The notes beneath the pieces were generated by a model. The model did not search any database. It had not been told where the DNA came from and was given only the letters and a program-made list of their open reading frames with translations. A stretch of 64,000 nucleotides of DNA from Cheiracanthium punctorium (lineage: Eukaryota; Arthropoda; Arachnida; Araneae; Cheiracanthiidae): positions 1 through 64,000 of the forward strand of contig JAWZYV010013296.1 in the NCBI GenBank assembly GCA_038373885.1. The letters run 5' to 3'. The translations under genes and the position numbers were made by a program. Below are positions 33,513 through 45,474 of this stretch, piece after piece (positions within the stretch are counted from its first letter, which is position 1; each line of letters starts with the position of its first letter).

Positions 33513-35390
33513 CCTCTTCAGATACGATATAAATCTCCCATCTCAAATTAAACAAATTTCTCATATTTTTTTTTAAACCTGCATGTACAGGGTTGTCCAA
33601 ATTAAACTTCTCCAACTCAGAAGCCTGTGCTGGATGTTGTATGGGTCATAATATAATGTGATGAAATTTTGAAAACAGACACTTCAGATCACGCGCTCGT
33701 GATTTATTTAAAAAAAAATTATTAGTACAAGAAGTTGCCGATAGGTGGCGCTGTAACACTAGTAATTTGCATATATCAAGAACGCGATTTACAGAAATAA
33801 AGCTTTTGCGCAACGTATCCAAAAGAGGGAGCCTTACAAAAGTGGAAGACAGGCGCTGCACAGGCAGTTGTTTCCAGTTCGCTGATGCACAATGGCGACT
33901 TTGAAAGACAAAGCTCTGTTAGTAAAACTTTTCTACTAGAATGACGAGAACTCCTGTGCTGCGATAAGAGCATTCCGTCGGCTGAAGAACTTAAGCCGAG
34001 GACCAATGACACCACGCGCTTTACGAGACATGATGAAGAATTTCGAAAGAACCACACAGCTAAATTTATCAGCAATTTTACCAGGTAGAGGACAACATAT
34101 TGTGGATTCTGCACGCGTCCAAGAGGTTGCTTTGGTGGTCGTGGACGCCACTAGCCAATCGCCACATGGTGTTGACAGTGTACCAACTGTTTCTCGTACT
34201 GGTGATATGCCCTATTCGACCACCTGGTGTGTAATGTGTCGAATCCTGGGTTATTTTCCTTACAAAATCCATAATCTTCATCAGCTGTCCAACGGGGACC
34301 CTGCAGTTTGGGAAACATTTGCGCTGCAGTTCCTTGCCAGAATGGAAGTCGATGCTGCTTGGCCGTTAAACATCCTTTAGACAGATGAGGCCCATTTTCA
34401 CCTGAATGGTCAAGTGAATACGCACAACTGCAGCATTTGGGCAAGTGGAAACCCGCGTGCAATCCATCAAGTGCCCTCGCACCCTGCAAATGCTAAGGTA
34501 TGGTGCGGTTTCACCGCAACATTCGTCATTGGGCCATTTTTTTGAAGAGGTGACTCCAAGAGGGTTCGAAACCTGCTCTGTCACAGGAAAACGGTATCAA
34601 AACATGTTGCAAGCATTCGTGATCCCAGAACTGCAACAACATGGCCGCCTCCAAGGCAAGATATTTACGCAGGATGGTGCACCTTCCCATATTGCTCGTA
34701 GCGTTCAACAGGTGTTACGGGCAACTTTCACCGATGCATGTGTGATCAGCCACTGTTTCCCAACAGCTTGGTCTCCTCATTCGCTTGATCTCACACCGTG
34801 CGACTTTTGGTTATGAGGATTCTTATAGGATCAGGTGTACCGAAAACACCCAGCAATCTTGGCACATCTCAAAGACGCAATTATTCGCAATGTTCGTGGA
34901 ATTAATGTGAAATTACTGCGTTCCGCTGTGGAATACACTGCTTTACGAATGGAAAGAGTTCTAGAGAACCAGGGCACACATATAGAACATCTCTAGAACG
35001 TCTTGTTGATCTGCATCGCCACCTATCGGCAACTTCTTGTACTAATATTTTTTTTAATAAATCGCGAGCGCGTGATCTGAAGTGTCTGTTTTCAAAATTT
35101 CATCACATTATGACCCATACAACATCTTGCACAAGCCTCTGTGTTGGGGGAGTTTAATTTGGACAGTCCTGTATTTCACTTAAGAATGACAAGTGGAAAG
35201 TGTATTTTCAAATAATTTTTCGAATAAAAGCCTCATTCAAAATCTCTATTTCAATAGTAAAAAAAAAAAAAAAAAAAAAAAAAATTGTTACCACACAAAA
35301 ACGAAGGATGTCAAAAGACTTTTAAAGGTAAATGAGATCCTACAAGCTGTTTTCAGCAACTTGAATCTCTCTATTTTAAAAAAAAGTAAT
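33513..35390 (+). mobile_element. family I TTAA-type element split by a mariner insertion
   Basis: TTAA at 33509-33512 is followed by CCTCTTCAGA, as at 21982. The sequence up to 33587 and from 35174 onward is collinear with 21986-22240, with the mariner between them. The right end is not identifiable; the repeat fades near 35390. An A-run occupies about 35258-35284. Confidence 0.55.
33588..35171 (+). mobile_element. Tc1/mariner-superfamily element with ~165 bp TIRs
   Basis: TA at 33586-33587 and 35172-35173 flank inverted repeats of about 165 bp (outer CAGGGTTGTCCAAATTAAAC, inner CAAGAAGTTGCCGATAGGTG). The transposase reads from about 33893 (MATLKDKALLVKLF) to 34996 but is interrupted by at least four in-frame stops, including one before the first catalytic block (TDEAHFHLNG, ~34380). 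Later catalytic regions are TQDGAPSHIA (~34670) and SLDLTPCDFWL (~34785). Aspartates D...D...D are all present, so it died by nonsense mutations and not by loss of the active site. The long TIRs and CDFWLWG-type ending fit a mariner-like lineage abundant in arthropods. Confidence 0.85.
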
Positions 35391-35643
35391 TTCCGCCGCC
35401 GCTGTCAAAAGCTTGTTCTGCCATCTCCTCCGAACCCCCCCCCCTCCCACACACACACAAACACACAGACATCTTCTCTATTATAAAAGAAGATGTCTGT
35501 GGGTGTGCGTGTGAGTGTGTCGGCGACCTCACGGACAAACGGCTATACATAGACACCAAAAAATTTGGTACTTACACTGAGTAAAAAAAGTAGAAGGACA
35601 TTTAGATTTTTTTAGAAAAAAATACGGAACCTTTTATTTTTAC

Positions 35644-35677
<34 letters not shown>

Positions 35678-36034
35678 GTAAGAAATATTTTGCAGATCAT
35701 ATATTTAATAAAATATCAATATCATAACCATGATATTGATATATGATATGAACCATGATATGAACCATAAATCATTAATGACAACAAAAAATAATTTCTA
35801 CCATTTGAAACTCTGTCAAAAAAGAGGAAGGACAGTAACCCAATGAATAAAATACAAGCGATGTCAGTAAGGAATATTCTTCCCATTAGATTTTATAATT
35901 TCGAATATTCTATTTAGCAGTGAATCATACAAAGATTCAAAGATTGGGTGTCTGTTTGGCAAAAATGATCTATTTCGGGCGTACTTCGGACTGGTCTAAG
36001 GTACACTACCATTCAAGATAATACATATATATAT

Positions 36035-36399
36035 CAGTGTCGTGCATTCCGCCCAAGCAACCCAAGCAAGAAGGCAGAATATGGGTAAGGCAGAATATGG
36101 GTTTCGGAGTGTCGTCTCTAATTGGCTAATTCTCTGATGAAGTCATGTTTCTATAGCAACACCCCTTCAGCAGACATTGCAGATGGGTTGATCTCACGGT
36201 AGAGAAATGAAGAGTCAGAAAGAAAATATACTTGTTTATCCACTTGACATTTATCTTTGTGTTAAGAAATTATGAATAAATAAGGTAGATGGTATTTTCT
36301 TTCAATTTGTGATAGAAAGCAAAATTTAAAAACAATAATAGCCTTGTTTTCAGTTGCCCAAGCACTGCTTGGGTCTCTTGGGCGGAATGCACGTCACTG
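36035..36399 (+). mobile_element. hAT-like MITE nested in the Tc1-like transposase
   Basis: Inverted ends CAGTGTCGTGCATTCCGCCC and (from the right) CAGTGACGTGCATTCCGCCC, with CCCAAGCA motifs inside both. Flanks ATATATAT and ATATATCA may be an aged 8 bp duplication. It interrupts the N-terminal coding part of the transposase. Confidence 0.7.
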
Positions 36400-37338
36400 A
36401 TATATCAAAATGATGGTAAAGGTGCTAGAGAGATTGCTCGTATACTGCACGTCGGCCCCAATATAGTTTCTAACTTTATCAGAAATCCAGACAGAAACGG
36501 AAAGAGAAAGACTGGCAGACCTAAAAAGTTAACGCCTCGCGATGAAAGAAAAGTTGCTCACGAGCTTAAAAAGTGCAATGGAAGTATTGCAAAGGCTCTA
36601 ATTCAAGCAGGACTTACTTATGTGTCAAGGCAAACAGTTAACTAACTACATTAAGAGATCCAAAAAATTCATTTTCAAAAAGCGGAAGCATCATCCAAAG
36701 TGGAAGCAAACACATATTGATAACCGTTTATCTTGGGCTTAGGAACACATGTCATGGACTACAGAATGGACTTCTGTGATATTATCAGATGAGAAGAAAT
36801 TCAATTTAGACGGTCCAGATGGATACCAGTACTACTGCCATTGTCTGAAGAACGAAGAACAATTTTATTCAACTCGACAAATGTGGGGAGGACGTTTGAT
36901 GGTCTGGTTAGCAGTTGGATATGGAGGAAGAACAAGTCTGGTCTTTCTGAGAAGGATACAGACTATATTTAGCTGTTAAATTCTGAGCTTCTTCCTTATG
37001 GCTCCGAATTGGGAGGAGAAGAGTGGATCTTTCAACAACACGGAGCCTCCATTCACACCGCTAATGGAGCTAAAAACTGGTTCGTTTCAAATAATGTGCA
37101 GGTTTTACCCTTGCCAGCTAAAAGCCCTGATCTTAACATAGTAGAAAACATCTGGGCAATGCTTGTTCGTCGTGTATATGCTGGTGGAAAACAGTTTGAA
37201 TCCATCACTGAGCTTCGAAAAGCATTCAATAGCTCATGGGATCATTTTTGCCCCACAGACATCCAACCTTTGTATGATTCACTGCCAAATAGAATAGTCG
37301 AAATTATAAAATCTAATGGGAAGAGTATTCTTTACTAA
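36400..37338 (+). pseudogene. Tc3-like transposase remnant
   Basis: An HTH-like N-terminus reads GAREIARILHVGPNIVSNF and KTGRPKKLTPRDE (about 36418-36545). The DDE part follows from 36749: SDEKKFNLDGPDGYQYY (first catalytic D), MWGGRLMVWLAVGYGG, and WIFQQHGASIHTANGA (second region, where His replaces the expected Asp in the QQD-type motif). The third region is SPDLNIVENIW at about 37118, with its D and E present. Stops at about 36645 and 36979 split the frame. It is inactive both by stop codons and by the lost aspartate. Confidence 0.85.
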
Positions 37339-37478
37339 CATTGCTTGTATTTTATTCATTGGTTTACTGTCCTTCTAATTTTTTGACAGAGTTTCAAATG
37401 GTAGAAATTATTTCTGTTGTCATTAATGTTTTATTTTTGAATATCATGGTTATGATATTGATATTTTCTTATTAAATA

Positions 37479-39560
37479 CTAGCTGAAGTACCCGTTCTTC
37501 GCACGGGAATGAATGGACTTTTTGATAGTACGATTTGTGGTGATTACTATTCATTGTAATAAACAGATATAGCAAAATGGATATCGCGTTATATTAAGTC
37601 CAATAATCATGCATACCGTATTGCAAGGCAATCGTTTGTACGGTGCAGAAGGCCATGCGGCGTAGCGCAATCTAGTGGCGAGTTTTAGCAAAACGGATAC
37701 GGCGAAAATATTCTTCGCATTCAGATATCGATGTATACGAATTTTCATGACGATCGGCTGGACAGTCTTGAAGTTCATGTGTTGACGCGATATCTAGTGG
37801 CAAGTTATAGGAAAATCGATAGCGCCAAACTCTTCCCCGTGTTCAAATATCTATGTATACCTATTTTCATAGCGATCATTTGCACAGTCAAGAAGTGATA
37901 CACTGCAGGGTCATCTAGTGTTTAATTAAAGTAATGATTTGCTTCAGCGCCGTCAAGTGGCGAGTTACAGCAAAATGGATAACGCCAAAATATTTTCATT
38001 GTTCAAATAGCTATGTATACTGATTTTCATAGCGACCGTTTGAATGGTCAAGAATTTGGCCTGCTGCAGCGTCATCTAGTGGCGAGTTAAAATAATAATG
38101 CATTGCAGTGTCATCTAGTGGTGAGTAACATCAAAAGGAACGCAGTTAGAATATATTCTTCGTGCTCAAATGTGTAAGTATAAAAAATTTTATGCCTATC
38201 AGTCGAACGGTATAGAAGTTGATGCGTTGCAGCGCCATTTAGCGGCAAGTTACTGCAAAATGGATAGTGAAAAATATTCTCCGTGTTCTAATATTCGCGT
38301 GTACCAAATTTCATCGAAATCGGTTGCACGATATTCGCATAGAAAACGGCTAAATGGAATAGAATTCGACGTTGTGCTGCGGCACCAAGTGGTAAGTTAG
38401 AGGAAAACGGATAGCATAAAAACCTTCTCCATGATAAAAGACTTAGGTGAACCAAATTTCATGGTGCAACGGTGCTCAACGGTGCTGGAGTTTTTCAACC
38501 TCATACACATGTACCAACATTCATTTTTATCTATAACCAGTGTCATTATATATACCAGTCTCAAATAAAATCCAGTTTCAAATCTAAGTCTCGCCAATGT
38601 GCCATCATACGCCATTTTGCAAGTGTTTTTTCAGGGAATCATTCGAAGCATTGACTTAGCAGGAATCAATATGGGAAATGGTTCAACCGCCAAAAAAGTA
38701 AAGCACGCATTTATTTGAAAAGTGGAATCCCTTAATACAGCCGAATTTTTTAAAATTATCAACTATAACGTGTTTTATTCATCGTTACTCCGATGTACTA
38801 AAACTAGAAGATTTCAATTTTCTGAAATTTGGCTGAATTCCCCCAACTTAAATCAGTGTACTCAATTGGCGAGAATTCTGGAGATAGATCGCTTGAAATC
38901 CCTTAATAACTGCATTATTTCTTCACGGATCATTAAAATTTAACGCTGTATTCTAATAAAACCTTTGTACTTGTTTTCGAAAATCTATTTCCTTAAGCTC
39001 TCAATAAATTGCGCCAAGCCGAAAACTGTGCAAACCGCTAGAACTAACTTTCTCAAAATCGGCATTTGAGCCATTTTATTTTTTCGCCAAACTAAAAAAT
39101 TTTACATATTAGCCTCGGAAATCTTCAATTCTTATTGTTTTGCGTATAAAACATTTCATTCCTGCTCTGATTTCCTATGCACACGATATTATGATTAAAA
39201 AAAAATAATAATAATCTTACAAATATAAACTAACAAAAAAAATCATTATTATTCTTTTATTTTTGAGAATTTTAAACATTTTATTCGGCAAAATCGCCAC
39301 ACATTGCAAACACGATGCTTATTTTACACTTTTTCACTACAGGGGTTACAATTACGGAAAGCTTTTTGCGAGGAGAACATAAAAAATCGCTTAAATTCCG
39401 GGAACGGGTGGACTTTCAAAAGTTTAAAGTGGACTATGATTTATTCTATATTATTTTACATATCTGTGCAAAATTTCAGGCTGATAGGTCCATTTTTGTG
39501 GATTTGTATACCAATCAAATCCACAAACAAACAAACAGAATTTCATTTTTATTTATAAGA
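37479..39560 (-). mobile_element. non-autonomous Helitron inside the right TIR of the Tc1-like element
   Basis: On the minus strand it starts TCTTATAAATAAAAATGAAA after an A and ends with hairpin CCCGT-GCGAAGA-ACGGG (37491-37507), then TACTTCAGCTAG before T: the canonical TC...hairpin...CTAG of a Helitron with A^T target. The 2082 bp hold no Rep/helicase. About 37630-38400 is a degenerate tandem array of ~135-180 bp units around CATCTAGTGGCGAGTT. Its first ~860 bp are shared with the Helitron at 1267-2132. Confidence 0.88.
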
Positions 39561-41375
39561 TATGATCTGTAAAATGTTGCTTACAAAAAAATATTCAGTA
39601 AAAATAAAAGGTTCCTTATTTTTCTAAAAAAAATCTAAATGTGCTTCTACTTTTTTACGCAGTGTAGGAAGCTCTAAGCATGCAGTTGTGCACAAGGAAG
39701 CGATTTTTTCAAAATTCGACCTAGATTTTTTTTTTAATGCGATTTTTGTCATTTTTTCTCACCTAATTCGTAATAACGACGGATATTATGCTCGCAGCAA
39801 AACGGCAATTGTATCATCCGATAGAGGAGGAAATTTTCTTTTAAAAACAGTTTTTTCTGAATACGTAACATGATTTACCGATTTTTAGGAATTTTTTTAC
39901 TAAGCATCTGTTTTGGAGATTTTTTTCGTAAAATAATTTTAAAATTGTCGCATCTTGAATTCTATCCGTCATAACTTATTGATATTTTGACAAATCATGA
40001 AACATTCTTTACTCCCTCTTTTAAAATGAAAACGAAAATATTATGTAAATTAGATGATTTTTTACGAATTTTAATGCAACCTAATGTTTAGAATTTAATA
40101 GCATCAACGCTGACAGCATACTCCATTTCATTAATAAATCATGGCACAAAATAATTTTGTTGCGTTGCCACAGAAAAGATTAGAAAAAAGGATTTTTTCA
40201 ACCTATCGATAGAGGTTTTAAATGAGTACCGGAATTTCAATTCGCAAGTGAGAATCTATGAAGTCAAATTCTTTAAGATACGTAAAAATTACTCCACAAT
40301 TTTAAATCATTAATCTCTGCCCTTTTTTTAACAGAAGGAGGCGATATTTTGATTAAAACTTTCTATAGAAATAAACTAAGAAATTCACGTTTATTATTAT
40401 TATTAATGTCATTTTAATACGTTGATTATTTAAAAATGTGTATAGGTTATCTAACTTATGCATGTTGCGAGTATAGTTTTATTTTAATGTTGGATTACGT
40501 TCCTCCATAGGGGTCCTTTATAAAGCAAAAAAATTTTCAACTTCTTTGTAAGTTTTAATAAGATAGCGTTTGAAAACTACTGTGCGAAATATCTAAATTA
40601 ACACCCTCAACAAACCGGGGTATCTTTTACGGCAGTTAAACAGTGACGTCATAAATTAAATAAATGCGAGAAATTTGCAAACTCTGCAACTGCGTTCTGT
40701 CACAATTAAAGCGATTCTAAATAGCTCCTCGAGATTACACAGTTTGATGTTTTTTAGGAGACGGAACAGTGGAGGATTTATAAGATATCACTATATTTGA
40801 TATATGGATATTTAAAATGGCACCGCTTGGATATTTTCCACCACGTTCAGATGAAATGTTCTGCAGTACAAAATACGCAAATCTTACAAAACTATGCATA
40901 AATTAAATATATAGAGAGAGCTTCCTTAATGGCAACCATTATGTGAAATGATTATTGTTTATGCTAATGCGTAAATTGCAAAGAATCGCCATAGAATAAA
41001 AAGATCCCATTGGTGCCAAATAATCTAAGCTGTTTCTTTTAATCGAGGCTTCAAGAGGGAGAAGCGAATTAGATAGTATTGATATGCGTAATAGATAGTA
41101 TTAGTAGATTTGTAAGGATAATATGAATAAATCACAATGTACCACGTTAATAAATATTTCATGAAATTAAAAGTGTTCTGTTTATATTTTTCCGAGGGTT
41201 GTCTTACAACCAACTAAACGATAAGTATTCTCATTTGCGTTAGTATATCCCGCAGTAATTTCAACAGAGGAGATTACTTGAAATCTTTTAAAAATGGACT
41301 TCTGTTTTTTCACATACGGATATGATTTTAGTAAAATATTCGCTTCTTCCCGAATGAACAACGGGTGCGCAGCTA

Positions 41376-41706
41376 TTTAAAAATAACGGTTGTAAATTTC
41401 ATGTAGTGTCTGAGGTATTTAATGCTACAGCTTGAACCTAAAAAGCAGTATGATGTAGAAATAAGACACTTTGAAAGTCAGGAGTTCTCTGCAAACCGTT
41501 AAGCTTTCCAATTTTTTGATCGCAAATGACACTGGCGTAGTTTTTTCAGTCATTATATTGCAATGATGCCAGGTATGACGCAAATTTTAAGTCAAGAGTA
41601 AAATAATTTTACTTTTTTTTTCGATTCCACATCACTGGAATTAGTTCGAATTGCACATGTAAGGAAAATTTCCGTTTCCTGCCATGTGAAAAACGGGCAT
41701 GCTCTA
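41376..41706 (+). mobile_element. probable Helitron 3' terminal fragment
   Basis: Ends CCGTTTCCTGCCATGTGAAA then ACGGGCATGCTCTAG before T. CCGTTT and AAAACGG can pair as the subterminal hairpin, with CTAG at 41703-41706. The 5' end is not identifiable. It abuts two other Helitron-like copies. Confidence 0.5.
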
Positions 41707-42990
41707 GTTTATGATAAGTAGAAATGAAAAGGATGTCTGTGGGTGTGGGTGTGTCGGAGGCGTTACGGATAAACGGCTATACCTAGAAAAAACAAATTTG
41801 GTACTCGGGAAGTTTTAAACATGAAGTTGTGCACCTCTAAGCAATTTTTCCAAAATTCGACCTAGAAGTTTTTTTTATTTTAGGTTTTATGCGATTTTTG
41901 GCATTTTTTTTCACCCAATTCATAATATGCGCGCAAATTCCGCTGGCAGCAAAACGGCATTTGTATCATCGGATAGAGCAGAAAATTTTCTTTTAAAAAC
42001 AGTTTATCCTGAATACGTAACATAATTTACCGGTTTTTAGGAATTTTTTTTACTAAGCATGTTTTGGCGAATTTTTTCATAAATTATTTTTAAATCTGCC
42101 GGATCTTGAATTCTATCCTCATAACTCTTTGATATTTTGAATAATCGTGAAACATTCCTTTCTCCCTCTTTTAAAATGATAACGAAAAAAATTATGTAAA
42201 TTAGATGATTTTTTGCGAATTTTAATGTAGCATCAACGCTGATAGCTTACGCAATTGCATTAATAAATCATGGCATGAGATAATTTTGTTGCGTTGCCAC
42301 AGAAAGGTTTAGAAAAAAGGTTTTTTTAACCTATCGATAGAGGTTTTAAAGGGGTACAGGACTTTCAATTCGTAAATGAGGATCTATGACGTCAAATGCT
42401 TTAAGATACACAAAACTTACGCCACAATTTTAAGGCATTTATCCCTGCTCTTTTTTTAACAGAAGAAGGCGATATTTTGATTAAAACTTTCTATAGAAAT
42501 AAACTAAGAAATTCAGGATTATTATTATTATTATTAGTGGCATTTTAATCCGTTTCTTATTTAAAAATGTTTATAGGTTTTCTAACAGATGTATGTTGGG
42601 AGTATAGTTTTATTTTAACGTTGGATTACGTTCTTCCATAGGGGTCCTTTATAAAGCAAAAAAAATTTCAACGACTTTGTAAGGTTTAATAAGATACCGT
42701 TTGAAAACTAATGTGCGAATTTTCCACCATGTCGAGTCCCTGAAGCAAATTAGTATTTCCTTTGTGTATAATGTCCATGAAGGAGATTACGTCGCTTGTG
42801 AAAGACTCGCGTAATATCCAATTCGCGTAGAACAGATCGCGTGGTAGTGTGAGTCCATTGTACATTTATAAGTACTAGTGGTCGCCAGTGGTCAATATTC
42901 GAACGTAATTAGAAAATGTTACTCCGTATATACAAAATAGAATTTATGTACAGAATTCAATATACAAAAGTATCAATATATTGAAAAGAA
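41707..42990 (+). mobile_element. second copy of the Helitron-like element, with internal deletion
   Basis: From AAAGGATGTCTGTGGGTG (41729) it runs collinear with 35490-35572 plus 39667-40600. At about 42719 it jumps to sequence matching 40830 (TTTTCCACCA), so roughly 235 bp present in the other copy are missing. Homology fades soon after, and no 3' end was found. Confidence 0.6.
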
Positions 42991-44082
42991 ATTTGTGTGC
43001 TTATTGATTTAATCGTTTGTTTCGTAATGTGGTAATAGGGAAAAGATATGGAGTTAAATTAAAATATGAAATTGAATTAACGTGCAAAATATTATAAAAC
43101 GGCGGTAAACAGCTATATACCGGAAATCACGTCAGGTTTGAAATCGTTTGTAGCAGACCACAATTATTTGGTGATTTTTCTCTTGCTCCCAGCTAACCGA
43201 AAAAAAAAACTCAAACAACTGATAGTCAAAGAATTCGAAAACTCTAATGGATAGTTACTAATTTCATTGTGATCATGGAAAATAATTTTTGCTCGTAGTT
43301 ACAGTGATATATTCTCTGTCAAATTTGCACGTTTCTGTGGAGCGTCTCTGGGATTGAAACCTGCACTGCGCGGCTCGTTTTTCCACAGCTTTAAAACATG
43401 GAATTTACAACATTTGGCGCTTTTATAGCCCTTCTAAAAAAGTCGCCAAGTAGAAGGGGATATCCCATTTTAGTCATATTGGTGTTTTACCGTACTGGGA
43501 ATAATTTCATGTTTTGCAAATTTTGTTTTTATACTATAATCCAAACTATTGTTGTAACTTAATGTTGTTATTTCAAAATTGGCACGACAGCGGAACTATC
43601 GCCCGACTTGGCGCAAAATATTGCTTGCCAATTTACTTGCATTGTTGAAGTAAAGTTGCAAAGAAGCAAAGCATTGTTGAAGTAAGAAGGGTAACAATAT
43701 TTGGGTTAGCGTATTTAGATAGAGATAGATACTCACCCATTTAATTGAGACCTTTTCTCCGTTTCTTCAAACTGTCTATTTAATCCCCGCAACTTATCAG
43801 TCACAAGCAAAACGTTCGAAGCAACCGATATTCTTTTGAAAAACTGAAATACGCACCAACGGGGAGGGCGGCGAGATTACCTACGTGTGATAGGAACAAA
43901 ATCAAAATCTCGTGAGCTCTACCTATATCATATCAGCTTCCGCAATGATATCGTTATCGCCAAACATCAAAAATTTTCATATTGTTCTGCTAATTTGAAT
44001 GCAGAGGTTTTTGATTTGTTATCTGCTGTGGCGAAAGTGAAAGTAGGGACGCAGGCAGCCCAACGTAAAGTTGGCATCGGAG
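42991..44082. other. no gene seen
   Basis: AT-rich and without recognised ends or coding regions. 43430-43450 contains an AAGTCGCCAAGTAGAAGG stretch, only loosely like family B. Confidence 0.45.
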
Positions 44083-44086
44083 TTAA

Positions 44087-44571
44087 CCCTTTGAGGCGCA
44101 ACCCTTTCCCAATGCTGAAAAAAAGGGCAGCCGTTGCCGTCGCTCAACTTAACTACCAGCGAGATGGCGGACGATCGAAACATTCATCGCGTGCCACAGA
44201 TCTAGAGACCCTGGCACAGCCAGCTGCGTCAAAAAAGGGTCTCAGATCTGTGGCACCCGATGAACGTTTCGATCGTCCGCCATCTTGCTGGTAGTTAAGT
44301 CGAGTGATGGCAACGGCTGCCCTTTTTTCAGCATTGGGCAATCTATCCAGCTGTTCTCGCATGCTTCCATTTTTCAACAGATGTCAGTGCTGTTAAAAAT
44401 AATAGTGACCATTTTTTTACGGGAAATGACGTGCTAAAAAGTAAAGGATTCTCGTGGAGCTAAGTCACCCGCAACTATTTTTATAGACATCCAATCTATT
44501 TTTCGTGACTGGCAACAGTCAAAACGTCAGAGTTTGGTGTTCCCAGAGCGGGAACACTGCGCGTTAAAGGG
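44087..44571 (-). mobile_element. TTAA foldback MITE, copy 8 (full length)
   Basis: TTAA at 44083-44086 and 44572-44575. B-end on the left, A-end on the right, with the internal inverted B-end copy. The inner region is slightly shortened around 44210. Otherwise very close to copy 4. Confidence 0.8.
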
Positions 44572-44575
44572 TTAA

Positions 44576-45056
44576 GCAGGATTACGTTTCTCTATACACT
44601 GAGAATAATATTTTCCAAGATTAGTACAGCACAGCGTGTGGGTGAACGCAACGCCAACACGTTGTGAAGTAAATACGAGCGTCAGTTTGCTGTGCAAGCC
44701 TCTTCCTGATTGGTTCATCAACGCCATTACATCATTTCGTGAGTGAATTTACAACACACAGTACTGTACTCGACAACTGCAGCACCTGTGCTGTACTATT
44801 TTACAGAAATATGTGCTTTAAAATTACAGGTATCTTACAGTGTAACGATCCAGTGCAAAAAAATAATTCAACGTCGTCGTCAGTTTCACTATCAACCCGT
44901 TCGAAAACTAGGTGCTTGAAACACCCAAGTGTACTGACTCAACTACCCGGTGAACTGAGCATCTGTTCGTTCGTGTTGTTATGGCCCTGCTACGCATGGG
45001 CGATCTGCCTTGGATGCATAGGGTGCCTTTGTCAGCGGGCTTTTTAAAGGGTTCTA
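44576..45056. other. no gene seen
   Basis: An open frame at 44739-45047 has several cysteines and serines but no recognisable domain or supporting context. I do not call it. Confidence 0.45.
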
Positions 45057-45321
45057 ACCAGACTTCGTGCCGATTACAATCGACTGTAATCGATGACTAA
45101 AATAATATTTTACAAATTAAAAAAAAAAAGAGTGCGATAAAATTGAATTATTATCGAATTCATTTTATATTTGATTTCTTTAACATCAAGATTACTGTTA
45201 TTTTGCTAAATTAACATTCACTAATCATAATCTTTTTGGATATTGTTAGTAATCGTAATCGTAATCCATATCATTTCTTGTAATCGATTACAGATGATCG
45301 TGTAATCGCACTAAGTCTGGT
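45057..45321. mobile_element. MITE with ACCAGACTT termini
   Basis: Left end ACCAGACTTCGTGCCGATTA and right end (complement) ACCAGACTTAGTGCGATTAC are inverted; the arms continue with TGTAATCGAT. About 265 bp with AT-rich centre. TCTA lies on both sides, but the target duplication is uncertain. Confidence 0.65.
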
Positions 45322-45379
45322 TCTAACGTGTATTCACGTTACATCTTCAGAAAACCGCCCAAAACTTCAAACCGTTAGA

Positions 45380-45470
45380 TCGATAGCCGATCGGTAGACA
45401 CAAACCCCGGGCCTTCAGCTGTCTACCACGTTCACTGTCTTATCCACTCGGCCTTCGTGGGGCCTTGCGG
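45380..45470 (-). repeat. tRNA-like segment, possible SINE head
   Basis: On the minus strand, AAGGCCGAGTGGATAAGAC resembles a pol III box A with D-arm, and CCCGGGGTTTGTGTC about 40 bases later resembles a degenerate box B. A full cloverleaf is not evident, so this is a tRNA-derived repeat or chance similarity rather than a tRNA gene. Confidence 0.35.
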
Positions 45471-45474
45471 GATC

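Larger units (their letters stand above)
35575..39664 (+). mobile_element. Tc1/Tc3-like element with IR/DR-type termini, interrupted by a Helitron
   Basis: TA at 35573-35574 and 39665-39666. Outer ends CACTGAGTAAAAAAAGTAG and, read inward from the right, CACTGCGTAAAAAAGTAG. Each TIR is long (~300 bp) and has a second inner copy of the motif (GTCAAAAAAGAGGAAGGACAG at 35813; its complement at 37367-37388), like the IR/DR layout of several Tc1 elements. A 30-base T-run sits in the left TIR. The right TIR is split by the Helitron at 37479-39560, whose removal restores a perfect match to the left TIR. Confidence 0.85.
35475..41375 (+). mobile_element. Helitron-like host element, split by a 4.1 kb Tc1-like element
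   Basis: The left piece begins near TCTCTATTATAAAAGAAG (35475) and runs to 35572. The right piece runs from 39667 to about 41375, ending with a weak hairpin CCCG...CGGGT and CAGCTA before TT, a degenerate Helitron 3' end. The two pieces together are collinear with the uninterrupted copy from 41724, across the Tc1-like insertion at a TA. No helicase or Rep domain was seen, so it is non-autonomous. Confidence 0.55.

Noticed and set aside
43887..44377. Open frames of 135 and 74 codons
   Set aside because: They lie in the TTAA foldback MITE, and the same peptide recurs in the other copies in either orientation.
44739..45047. 102-codon Cys/Ser-rich open frame
   Set aside because: No signal peptide cleavage pattern, homology or regulatory context supports a small secreted protein.
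45380..45470. A functional tRNA gene
   Set aside because: Only box A-like and weak box B-like motifs; no full cloverleaf or acceptor stem.
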